Source of the DNA: Cyclobacteriaceae bacterium
GTDB lineage: Bacteria; Bacteroidota; Bacteroidia; Cytophagales; Cyclobacteriaceae
Length of the DNA stretch: 64,000 nucleotides
Assembly (NCBI GenBank): GCA_022842845.1
Contig: JALHOT010000005.1
Span: forward strand, 124,001-188,000
Direction: 5' to 3'
Shown: positions 54,324 through 61,140 of the stretch, piece by piece
Position numbering within the stretch: position 1 is the first letter of the stretch
Layout of the letters: every line of letters starts with the position of its first letter
Made by a program: the position numbers and the translations under genes
Notes under the pieces: model-generated
What the model saw: the letters and a program-made list of their open reading frames with translations, nothing else
What the model was told of the DNA's origin: nothing
Database searches by the model: none

Positions 54324-55127
54324 TCAAGAGCCTTCTTTCTGCATTCTGTTTGCCCATTCCTTGGGTCTGCCTATGTAGGTCTGGCCATGGCCTGTCCATT
54401 TCCATGACTTACTCTTTGTATTGAATAGGTAAGGCACACCGGGTTCTATAAAATCGTCCTGAAGTTCAAACGTTCTCTGATGCAATCCGGTAAATAATTT
54501 GGTTATTCTGGCTTCGTATATCAACGGCTCTGATGCTTTTGCGGCCTCTTGTGATATAGCAAACGTCCTGAAAGAACGCTTTCCCTTAATAGCTCCTTTC
54601 TCACAGTCTGCAATTGACTTGCCTAGGTATTTAGTAAGATACCATGCTTGCCGCTCAGACTTAACCCAAAAGTCACGCTTTCCGTTTTTCCGGGGTGCCG
54701 TTCCTAAACGTATTGAGTTTTTAGCATCCGAGCCAAAGAGGCCGCTCCAATATAGAGATAAGCTAACAGGGTCAAACTGATCAATGTCTGCAATAAAATG
54801 AAAATGAGGGAAGCCTTGAGAAGTAAATTCACGAACCCAAAGATAATTTTTACAGCCGTACCCGTTCCTGAGATTATGAACCAACCGAGAAACCAAAGAA
54901 GCCTCGGAAGCATGGTCAACAAAGCCCGGAGACGTTGCCACGAATATCCGGGGCTTATAGGTCGAGTTTCTTCTAATCCATTCGGTAGCATCTGCAATTT
55001 TCTTTTTCTGTTGACTGTATAGACTTCCTTGCGGTCGGCCAGTTGTTTGGGTGCGTTGTTCTGATTGTCTTGTACTGATAGGCTCGTAAGCCACAGCCAA
55101 ACCGCATAAGTGCGATTTGATAAGCAT
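54324..55127 (-). CDS. HUH-superfamily rolling-circle replication initiator
   Basis: A 267-residue endonuclease. The metal-binding HUH motif is FPHFHFIAD (His108 and His110) and the catalytic motif is WYLTKYLGKS with two tyrosines (Tyr163, Tyr167) spaced by three residues, as in the phiX174 gpA motif (YVAKYVNK). An early FVATSPGF segment precedes them. It nicks one strand at the replication origin and starts rolling-circle synthesis, as in ssDNA phages. ATG 55127 was chosen over an upstream TTG. This gene is the main evidence for an ssDNA replication cycle. Confidence 0.88.
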   Translation of the reverse strand: MLIKSHLCGLAVAYEPISTRQSEQRTQTTGRPQGSLYSQQKKKIADATEWIRRNSTYKPRIFVATSPGFVDHASEASLVSRLVHNLRNGYGCKNYLWVREFTSQGFPHFHFIADIDQFDPVSLSLYWSGLFGSDAKNSIRLGTAPRKNGKRDFWVKSERQAWYLTKYLGKSIADCEKGAIKGKRSFRTFAISQEAAKASEPLIYEARITKLFTGLHQRTFELQDDFIEPGVPYLFNTKSKSWKWTGHGQTYIGRPKEWANRMQKEGS

Positions 55128-55138
55128 AGGCAAAAAGA

Positions 55139-55159
55139 AAGGAGGGGCTAGCCCTCCTT
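55139..55159 (-). repeat. Eight-base-pair hairpin upstream of rep
   Basis: AAGGAGGG and CCCTCCTT form a perfect stem with a five-base loop, overlapping the stop of the 87-residue gene. On the minus strand it is followed by a TTTCTTTTT run, so it could be an attenuator ahead of rep, or part of the nicking origin. Neither role can be settled from sequence. Confidence 0.55.
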
Positions 55160-55411
55160 AGTGGTTTGTTTCTCGTTAAAAAAATATTTGTTGTCTTGGG
55201 TGTATGCGTTAATCCTGCAATACAATTCTGTTAATGTTACCGCTGCATTGCTTAGAAAAAAACGCTCATCCTGAAAGGAGAACTCAATCAGATTTTTGTA
55301 TCTGATAGTTGACAATTCCTGAATTGTCAAATCGTGAAAATGACAATTCCGAATATCTGCCTCTTTACACGCCTTGCGCTCTGAGGGATAGAGTAATTCA
55401 AAGAGTGTCAT
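55148..55411 (-). CDS. 87-residue protein of unknown function
   Basis: It starts in an ATGA overlap with the upstream gene and ends 20 bases before the rep start. The sequence begins MTLFELLYPSERKACKE and contains two Cys and several aromatic residues; no membrane helix. It is the second gene of the run by transcription order, so a regulatory or replication-linked role is possible. No family was recognised. Confidence 0.6.
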   Translation of the reverse strand: MTLFELLYPSERKACKEADIRNCHFHDLTIQELSTIRYKNLIEFSFQDERFFLSNAAVTLTELYCRINAYTQDNKYFFNEKQTTKEG

Positions 55412-55890
55412 AACCTAACACAGTTTATAAGCCATTCAGCAAACTGAGCTGTAGTCTCTGACCTTTTCTTTTGACTTAATTCGGATACCTTTTTTTCAAT
55501 AGCATGGAACGATATTGGGAACGACTTTGGCTTACAGTCTACAAAATATAAATAGGTTCTTTTTCTAGCGGGGAAACCAAACCAAAACTGATCTACTGAG
55601 ACAACCTTATTAAAAATTCCTGCTTCTTTAAAAAAAGAACTTCCAGCCGGGTGTTCTAACACACCACCATTTTTTTCAACCTTTTCCAAGCAAAAAAACG
55701 CTAACTCTTTTTCCTCTTTATTGTCTTTTGAAAACATTCTTAACCTGGACCATTGCTGACAAGGTGGATGCGCAATAACCCGTTCCTGACCGGTAAACGT
55801 TCTCGCATCTCTTTTTTTATCGAATACATTTAGACCTGGATATTTTTTATAAATGCTATCTTCTGAAGCACACAAAACAGCTATGTTCAT
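55408..55890 (-). CDS. Phage-type small protein with a C5 DNA methyltransferase-like PPCQ motif
   Basis: A 160-residue protein beginning MNIAVLCASED; ATG 55890 is preferred to the upstream ATG because the longer leader is odd. RVIAHPPCQQWSRLR holds a PPCQ motif like the catalytic motif IV of cytosine-5 methyltransferases (Cys44), followed by GGVLEHPAGSSFF and FGFPARKRTYLYF. The SAM-binding FxGxG motif I is not visible, so it may be a minimal or derived methylase, or a DNA-binding relative. Similar short proteins occur in phages. It is the first gene of the element run. Confidence 0.65.
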   Translation of the reverse strand: MNIAVLCASEDSIYKKYPGLNVFDKKRDARTFTGQERVIAHPPCQQWSRLRMFSKDNKEEKELAFFCLEKVEKNGGVLEHPAGSSFFKEAGIFNKVVSVDQFWFGFPARKRTYLYFVDCKPKSFPISFHAIEKKVSELSQKKRSETTAQFAEWLINCVRL

Positions 55891-55930
55891 TTTGGGAATT
55901 GATAGGGTAAAACATGGGATAAAAAAAAAA

Positions 55931-55952
55931 GCCGTTCTCATAATTGAACGGC
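55931..55952 (-). terminator. Terminator shielding the element's first gene
   Basis: A seven-base stem GCCGTTC/GAACGGC with an eight-base loop is followed on the minus strand by a run of ten T. It lies 41 bases before ATG 55890 and would stop transcripts entering from the right. In a circularised element the same sequence would lie downstream of the 91-residue gene. Confidence 0.85.
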
Positions 55953-55964
55953 TCCCCTATCGGT

Positions 55965-55992
55965 ATTATACAGACTGTAAATTATATAACTC
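55965..55992 (+). other. Right Xer recombination site (dif-like, attR)
   Basis: A 28-base site in the same orientation as the left one: degenerate XerD arm ATTATACAGAC, core TGTAAA identical to the left site, XerC arm TTATATAACTC. Exchange at the XerC side would leave the degenerate XerD arm as the element's own contribution, as in known Xer-dependent phages. Rejoining the outer halves gives a full host dif-like site. Confidence 0.8.
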
Positions 55993-56016
55993 TTGCTTGC
56001 GCTACTGCCTGATGCT

Positions 56017-56043
56017 CAGTTATATAATTATATTATGTTAACC
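56017..56043 (-). other. Extra dif-like site, inverted
   Basis: Read on the minus strand: GGTTAACATAA, a five-base core TATAA, and TTATATAACTG. Both arms resemble the left site. It lies 24 bases from the right Xer site in opposite orientation; the two share a 12-base inverted repeat (AATTATATAACT / AGTTATATAATT). The five-base core should make it inactive as a normal duplex site. Confidence 0.65.
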
Positions 56044-56873
56044 ATCTGGCGCCTCCATTACACAATCCCCTGCGGGCGCCATTTGGGGGTTTACGGTTCT
56101 GTATGAAGTGTGGGAAGTTGCCGCGCCTACCAGCCGCACAGTTATATAATTTGACGTTATATTAAATAGCCGCTCAAGCCTGCCCGCATCCGGGCCTCAG
56201 TGCACACAGTCTTGAGCGCCTGTTAATGATGAAGTACACAGTTAAAAGCTTTTTTTGCCCACGCGCATTAAAGACACCAACCGCGCAAAGCATAAGTATT
56301 GCAGGCCGCGCTTAACCAGCACACATGCCAAAGCCCGCAATACACATGCTTTCTTACCAACGCTATTAGAATTACTCAAAATCGTTTAAGTGCTGGCTTA
56401 AAGCTCACACATTGTATTTGATTTGCTCCGCTCGCGCTACGCATTAAACTGCGGTGTTCGCACTTTTTTGTTATGTACTTTTTGCCTTGATGCAAAAAGT
56501 ACCAAAAAAATCAAGGCCCAAAGATGCTTCCGCCCACATGCCAACGCGCCACCCCGCCTTTGGGCCGGGCCAACGCGCAGCGTTACTTAAAATAGCTTTT
56601 AGTTCGTTTTACGATTGAAATACCTCTCAACACGATTATTCCGCAAGAGAGAAATTACAACTCTCCCATCCTATTGCAAACATTTTCGGGCTTTGCGTTC
56701 GGGCTGGTTTCGGAACACAAAACTGTCAATACACCACAAAATTTGATGCAAGGTAGAATGTTCAATTAACAAAGTCACCCGCCATTGAGCCCAACGCCTG
56801 TTATTGGTTGTCTTTAAACCAATCAACTTTTCTTGCATTTTCAAATTTCTCTTCAAATAGGTTATCTATTTAG
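56044..56873. other. Non-coding, hairpin-rich 0.8 kb next to the element
   Basis: No convincing gene was found. Structures seen: inverted repeat TGGCGCC/GGCGCCA (56047-56053 and 56075-56081); CGCTCAAG/CTTGAGCG (56171-56178 and 56211-56218) enclosing GCCCG/CGGGC; CCAGCAC/GTGCTGG near 56317 and 56389; a perfect eleven-base hairpin GTACTTTTTGC/GCAAAAAGTAC (56475-56485 and 56492-56502); and GGCCCAAAG/CTTTGGGCC (56515-56523 and 56558-56566). A short GCCAACGCGC direct repeat brackets the last arm. Hairpins of the GCAAAAAGTAC type are common in Bacteroidota intergenic DNA, from memory. Confidence 0.6.
56139..56167 (-). other. Second extra dif-like site, inverted
   Basis: Read on the minus strand: ATTTAATATAA (10 of 11 bases of the canonical XerD arm), a seven-base core, then TTATATAACTG. 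It has the same orientation and XerC arm as the site at 56017. The non-standard core length suggests a decayed or non-functional site, or part of a folded single-stranded attachment site. Confidence 0.55.
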
Positions 56874-57323
56874 TTAGTTGTTATTAAGGTGTGCTATTAA
56901 TTCAACTTCTAACTTAGCGTCAGACATATATAATCTTGAAACTTGCACCCACGTTGCTGCGGGAAAATCCCTCTTGTAGAATAATTTCCTTGAATAGTTG
57001 TATTTCTTCATTGCTTCAATATCGGTTGTATATAAATTTTCTTTTACAACATTTTGAAAAGTAGCTCCAAAACTTTTTAGTGAACTTTCTAAGGCACGAT
57101 AAACATTCGTAATTCCATCTGGAGTAACTTCTGTAGCAACGGCTCCAGAGATATATAGTACGTTATCTACTTTTATCACCTGTACATATCCAGCTGTTGT
57201 GTCTTGTTTTAGTTGGTTATCCCAATGCCACTTTTCTTTTTCAATATCATTTTTCTGAGCCATTAAAGAAATTGAGTTGAGTAGTATTAAAGTAAGTGCA
57301 ATAATGTATTTATTATTATTCAT
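56874..57323 (-). CDS. Exported RidA (YjgF/YER057c/UK114) family protein
   Basis: A 149-residue protein with a signal peptide (ISLMAQ) before the Rid fold. VLYISGAVATEVTPDGITNVYRALESSLKS and AATWVQVSRLYMSDAKLEVELIAHL are family segments. Cytosolic RidA deaminates reactive imines and keeps an Arg near the C-terminus; here the corresponding position in ATWVQVSRLY holds a likely Arg, but export argues for another role. ATG 57323 gives the better signal peptide. It is the first chromosomal gene to the right of the element. Confidence 0.8.
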   Translation of the reverse strand: MNNNKYIIALTLILLNSISLMAQKNDIEKEKWHWDNQLKQDTTAGYVQVIKVDNVLYISGAVATEVTPDGITNVYRALESSLKSFGATFQNVVKENLYTTDIEAMKKYNYSRKLFYKRDFPAATWVQVSRLYMSDAKLEVELIAHLNNN

Positions 57324-57350
57324 ATGATTAAGCATTTATTTGTATCATTT

Positions 57351-57950
57351 TTATTTTATCCAACCAGAAATTCTCTTCCATTCTTCAAGTTCCTGCTTTC
57401 TTTTTTCAAGGTTTGTCGGTGGCAATTGATTTTCACTTTCTGCCTGTTTTCTTATGATGTCCGTTTGTTCTTCAAGGGTGTTAAGTCCGATTGATTTTCT
57501 TCTTTTATTTACTTTGTTTAAGTCGTCAAAAGGATTTGGGCTTAAATTTCCTTGTTCATCCCAATCAAATTGAGTTCCGTAGAGTTGTTCCTTACCTTCA
57601 AAAACGGCTATTCGGTCAGTTAGATACGCTAAACTTTTCGGGTCTGCTTTGTTTTCGCTCACAGCCTTTTCCAACAGTTTTGCACATTTCCTCATAAAAT
57701 CAGGTTGTTCAATAGAATGTTGTATTATCAACCAAGTCGCTTCGTTTGCTTCTTTACCAACTTTGTCTATTGTCGGGTAGCCGATTATGTCGATTATGTC
57801 ACTTAATATTTTTGCATTTCTGTTGTGCAAATCCTTTATTTCTTCGTTATACCCATTACTAAGTTGTCGGCTTTGAATTAGTTTCTCCCTTAATGCTAAG
57901 TCTGCATTTTTCAAGTCAACTATTTTTTCAGCAATGCTTTTATAGTCCAT
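57351..57950 (-). CDS. DUF6624-like protein
   Basis: A 199-residue protein without signal peptide. LAYLTDRIAVFEGKEQLYGTQFDWDEQG and VNKRRKSIGLNTLEEQ match the DUF6624 pattern as I know it. The N-terminal half is helical and charged. The ATG at 57950 was preferred to a longer frame. Function unknown; it precedes the RidA gene by 27 bases on the same strand. Confidence 0.7.
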   Translation of the reverse strand: MDYKSIAEKIVDLKNADLALREKLIQSRQLSNGYNEEIKDLHNRNAKILSDIIDIIGYPTIDKVGKEANEATWLIIQHSIEQPDFMRKCAKLLEKAVSENKADPKSLAYLTDRIAVFEGKEQLYGTQFDWDEQGNLSPNPFDDLNKVNKRRKSIGLNTLEEQTDIIRKQAESENQLPPTNLEKRKQELEEWKRISGWIK

Positions 57951-58118
57951 TCTTTTGAAGTCGTTTGTTCTTGCGCAGTGTCCCAAAATAGCCACCCACT
58001 TGCATGATTGCAGCTATACTGAGTTAATAAATACTTGCTTTTCAACCCGATAGAGTTCTAATCTGCTACTCCACCAGAAATGATAAGCAATTAATTAATA
58101 TTATTTTAAATAAACTAT

Positions 58119-58135
58119 TTATTGATTATCAATAA
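58119..58135. promoter_or_regulatory. Palindrome upstream of the DUF2975/XRE operon
   Basis: TTATTGAT and ATCAATAA form perfect eight-base arms around one central base, in a very AT-rich stretch 34 bases before the DUF2975 start. Its size and position fit an operator for the XRE-type repressor encoded in the same operon. Confidence 0.45.
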
Positions 58136-58169
58136 TTTTATTTAGTATTGCATCATAATTCAATAAACT

Positions 58170-58706
58170 ATGACAAAACGTAATGATTTTATCTGGAAAG
58201 CCATTCAAACCATATGTTGGTTCATTTTCGCAGGATTTTGTGTCCAAACCGGGGTCTTGCTATTCAATTACATCTACAGTCTAGTTAGACCCATAGCAAC
58301 AGAAAATCTTCACTTGGGCCTTAATCTATCTGAGCTCTATAAGAAGAGCATTTCAATCTACACCCTTCTGTTTACAATCATCATCGGACTTTCGGTAATG
58401 AAGGCTCTGGTATTCTACACCGTTATTCGAATCTTCAGAAAACTGAATTTAGTGAAGCCTTTTAGTAACGATGTCTACCAATTTATTTTAAAGATTACCT
58501 ACTACGCATTCTCAATAGGAATCATCAGCTTGATTTCTCAAAAAATTGCTGAAAAGTTGATTGACCAAGGTTATGAAATTGGAATTATTGAACGCTACTG
58601 GAATGACTACCTAGCTTATATGATGATGTCGGCAATACTTTTTGTCATTGCTCTAATCTTTAAAAAGGGAATTGAAATGCAAAGTGAAAACGATTTAACT
58701 GTTTAA
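58170..58706 (+). CDS. DUF2975 membrane protein
   Basis: A 178-residue protein with four predicted helices (about residues 10-32, 62-85, 105-125 and 145-165). The pattern, with RIFRKLNLVKPFSNDV between helices 2 and 3, is that of DUF2975, a family usually found next to a small XRE regulator (YozG type), exactly as here. Role unknown, possibly a membrane sensor or antagonist of the regulator. Confidence 0.85.
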   Translation: MTKRNDFIWKAIQTICWFIFAGFCVQTGVLLFNYIYSLVRPIATENLHLGLNLSELYKKSISIYTLLFTIIIGLSVMKALVFYTVIRIFRKLNLVKPFSNDVYQFILKITYYAFSIGIISLISQKIAEKLIDQGYEIGIIERYWNDYLAYMMMSAILFVIALIFKKGIEMQSENDLTV

Positions 58707-58709
58707 GCC

Positions 58710-58934
58710 ATGCCAATTATTGTAAATGTTGATGTGATGATGGCCAAGCGAAAAATGTCGCTCAATGAGCTATCCGAAAAAGTAGATATAACTCTTTCAA
58801 ACTTATCAATCTTAAAAACAGGAAAGGCAAAGGCTATACGGTTCAGCACACTGGAGGCCATTTGCGGTGCGCTCAATTGCCAGCCTGGCGACATATTAGA
58901 ATACGTAGAAAAATCAAATAATAAACCATTATGA
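58710..58934 (+). CDS. XRE-family (YozG-like) transcriptional regulator
   Basis: A 74-residue helix-turn-helix protein: MAKRKMSLNELSEKVDITLSNLSILKTGKAKAIRFSTLEAICGALNC is a full Cro/CI-type HTH and CQPGDILEYV is the closing strand of the YozG subfamily. It follows DUF2975 by three bases and its stop overlaps the esterase start (ATGA), so the three genes form one operon that it may repress through the upstream palindrome. Confidence 0.9.
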   Translation: MPIIVNVDVMMAKRKMSLNELSEKVDITLSNLSILKTGKAKAIRFSTLEAICGALNCQPGDILEYVEKSNNKPL

Positions 58935-60397
58935 AACAACTTATTGTATTACTGATATTCATATTGACTTGGAATCAATTTGTTATGGCACAAAATGATA
59001 CCGAAACAATTTCCATCGGAGAAAAGGTAACGTTCTTTTCTAAGACTTTAAATGAAGACAGAAGACTCTGGGTTTATGTACCTGACCAGACATCTTTTCA
59101 AAAAAGAATAGAAAAACGATATCCTGTATTATATCTATTGGATGGTGAAGCACAATTTTATTCAACAGTAGGGCTAGTTCAGCAACTAAGTCAAGCAAAT
59201 CTCAATTCTATTCTTCCGGAAATGATTATAGTTGGTATTGAAAATACCAACAGATACAGGGATTTAACCCCAAAGGTAAATTCAACAACACCTTTTATAA
59301 CATTTTTGGAAAAGGAGCTATTTCAATATATCGATGAGAAGTATAGAACCGCACCTTATAAATTATTGGTTGGGCATTCTTTAGGGGGATTATTGGCTAT
59401 TGACATTCTTACAAATTGGCCAGAGATGTTCAACGCGTATATTGCTATTGATCCAAGCATGTGGTATGCCGATGAGCAATATTTAAATCAGGCTATGTCA
59501 AAACTGCCCACCCAGAAAATTACGGATAGAAAACTTTTTGTGGGAATTGCCAATTCCCTCCCTCCTAACACAACCTTAAAGGACGTTGCTAAGGATAAGT
59601 CCAAAGACAGTCAACATATACGTTCAATTCTTAAGTTCGGAGATTTTTTCAAAAAACAGCCAAACAAAGGCATTCAATACAAGCAAAACTTTTATGAGAA
59701 CGAGAACCACAATACCGCTCCGTTGTTGACTCAATATGATGGTCTTCACTTTGTCTTTGATTTCTATCAGTCAAATTTGTCAGACAAAGATTTTCAGGAT
59801 ACCACTGACCTAATCGGTATCAAACTCAGAAGTCACTTTCAAAAGGTTTCAAAAGGTCTGGGCTATACCGTGGCCCCACCAGAGGAGTTTATCAATTACA
59901 TTGCTTATGATGCACTAGGTAAGAAGCACTTTTCAAAAGCAAAGTCCCTACTTACGCTAAATCTTGAGAATTATCCTCAAAGCAACAAAGCTCATGCTGG
60001 ATATGCTGATTACTTATCTGCTACAGGAGACATCGCAACGGCCATGGTGTTCTACAAACAATCATTGCAAATAAAGGATGACGAGGCCGTACAACAGCGG
60101 TTGTTGACGCTTTCCAGTAAGGGCATGATACTTCAGGAAGGTGATCTAATTCAGTATGCCGGGCAATATGTCTTGGACGAATACAAAATCGAAATTCTAT
60201 TGGAAATAAAAGACGGAAAGCTTATTTCGAAAGTACCTGGCCAAGCGGACAATGAATTTGTGCCTATATCAAAAGATGTTTTTACAGTAAAAGACAAGCA
60301 GGGCTACATAATTACCTTCCACAAGAACAATGATAAAGTAATGGGCTTTACATCGGTGCAACCAAACGGAACCTTTAAAGCAACTAAAAAGAGTTGA
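58931..60397 (+). CDS. Exported esterase-D-like alpha/beta hydrolase with TPR region
   Basis: A 488-residue protein with a signal peptide (ending MAQND). The esterase domain (about 30-280) has YPVLYLLDGEAQFYS, the nucleophile elbow GHSLGGLLA and a late His in FYENENHNTAPLL, like enterochelin esterase/IroE relatives. Residues about 310-400 form TPR-like helices (KAHAGYADYLSATGDIATAMVFYKQSL), and the end is beta-rich. It is translationally coupled to the XRE gene. The substrate is unknown. Confidence 0.85.
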   Translation: MKQLIVLLIFILTWNQFVMAQNDTETISIGEKVTFFSKTLNEDRRLWVYVPDQTSFQKRIEKRYPVLYLLDGEAQFYSTVGLVQQLSQANLNSILPEMIIVGIENTNRYRDLTPKVNSTTPFITFLEKELFQYIDEKYRTAPYKLLVGHSLGGLLAIDILTNWPEMFNAYIAIDPSMWYADEQYLNQAMSKLPTQKITDRKLFVGIANSLPPNTTLKDVAKDKSKDSQHIRSILKFGDFFKKQPNKGIQYKQNFYENENHNTAPLLTQYDGLHFVFDFYQSNLSDKDFQDTTDLIGIKLRSHFQKVSKGLGYTVAPPEEFINYIAYDALGKKHFSKAKSLLTLNLENYPQSNKAHAGYADYLSATGDIATAMVFYKQSLQIKDDEAVQQRLLTLSSKGMILQEGDLIQYAGQYVLDEYKIEILLEIKDGKLISKVPGQADNEFVPISKDVFTVKDKQGYIITFHKNNDKVMGFTSVQPNGTFKATKKS

Positions 60398-60522
60398 TAA
60401 TTATCTGAGCGGACCAAAGTGAGGCAACAATAAGTTATCATATGGTAACCAGGCGAACCAACATAAAGTGTTTCCTTGTAAAAAAATATTTCATGTTGGT
60501 CACTCCTAATTCCGTTAATTCA

Positions 60523-61086
60523 CTAAAACCGCCCGTTGCGTATTCGGCTAAGGCTTTGCTTGGTGATACCCAAATAACCTGCCATATCAGAGACCGGTAT
60601 TTCGTTCAAATGCTTGACATGAGTATTTACCAATTGTTTATAGCGATCTTCAGCCGTAATGGCCAGAGAATCGATCAGCCGGTTTTGCAGTACAGTGACA
60701 TAGCGGGCAAGAAAGAAATTCACCGTAGCGAGGTATTTTTCCTTTTTCATTTCCTGCTCAAGGTCTTGCCAGCGGCACACGGTAATCTCAGCATCGGCCA
60801 CAGCCACAATAGAAAAATCAGTTCGGCTTGCGCCAAGAAGCGAGGCAGGGTCTCCGTCAACATCACCGGGGAATGTAAAGCCAAGAATAAATTCGCGATC
60901 ATTGATTGGGCGTACGGTTTTAAAAATGCCCTTGTTGATATAGAAAAAGAAATCGTTGGTAGTATCAGGCGTCATGACAGACTCTAACCGCTGCACGTGC
61001 CTAGGCTTGCCAATTTTTTGTAATGCAGCAAGCAAGTCAATCGAAAACTTGTCGTGATTACGGTGGATATGGAATTCTGGCATCAT
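60523..61086 (-). CDS. Crp/Fnr-family transcriptional regulator
   Basis: A 187-residue protein: a cyclic-nucleotide-binding-like beta-barrel (FFYINKGIFKTVRPINDREFILGFTFPGD) and a C-terminal HTH (IPVSDMAGYLGITKQSLSRIR). No [FeS] Cys cluster as in Fnr is visible. The ATG pair at 61086/61083 was chosen over a long AT-rich leader. It is divergent from the secreted protein at 61141 and may control it. Confidence 0.85.
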   Translation of the reverse strand: MMPEFHIHRNHDKFSIDLLAALQKIGKPRHVQRLESVMTPDTTNDFFFYINKGIFKTVRPINDREFILGFTFPGDVDGDPASLLGASRTDFSIVAVADAEITVCRWQDLEQEMKKEKYLATVNFFLARYVTVLQNRLIDSLAITAEDRYKQLVNTHVKHLNEIPVSDMAGYLGITKQSLSRIRNGRF

Positions 61087-61140
61087 GTCGAAGATTATAA
61101 TTAACAAATATTTTAAACCAATGTAGTTTAAATACTCTAA

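Larger units (their letters stand above)
50028..55992 (-). mobile_element. Integrated small phage-like element bounded by dif-like Xer sites
   Basis: About 5.9 kb with 14 predicted genes, all on the minus strand, with stop/start overlaps through most of the run. It encodes an HUH replication protein, a peptidoglycan hydrolase and a series of small membrane proteins, but no recombinase, no Walker-type ATPase and no tail genes. Both ends carry the same 15-base core plus XerC arm (TGTAAATTATATAAC) within dif-like sites in the same orientation. The genes read leftward from the right end, with internal terminators at the left end. This fits an element that recruits host XerCD. Gene content suggests a small ssDNA or lipid-containing phage; the exact family is not settled from sequence alone. 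Confidence 0.85.

Noticed and set aside
50028-55992. Filamentous (inovirus) prophage
   Set aside because: Xer-site integration and an HUH Rep fit, but no Zot/pI-type ATPase, no typical gene-III-like adsorption protein and no short coat protein with the usual order were found; a peptidoglycan hydrolase is not typical of inoviruses.
50028-55992. Plasmid or conjugative element
   Set aside because: There is an HUH protein but no relaxase-sized protein, coupling ATPase, type IV secretion gene, partition or toxin-antitoxin pair, and the overlapping small membrane-protein run is phage-like.
56221-56830. Integron attC site
   Set aside because: GCTTAAC and GCCCAAC occur and there are inverted repeats, but no matching GTTRRRY partner at a proper distance and no integrase gene were seen.
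56671-56856. 61-residue minus-strand frame
   Set aside because: The sequence is of biased composition, lies in the hairpin-rich non-coding block and has no coupled neighbour.
60442-60987. 181-residue plus-strand frame
   Set aside because: It is the reverse-strand shadow of the Crp/Fnr gene and reads as unlikely protein.
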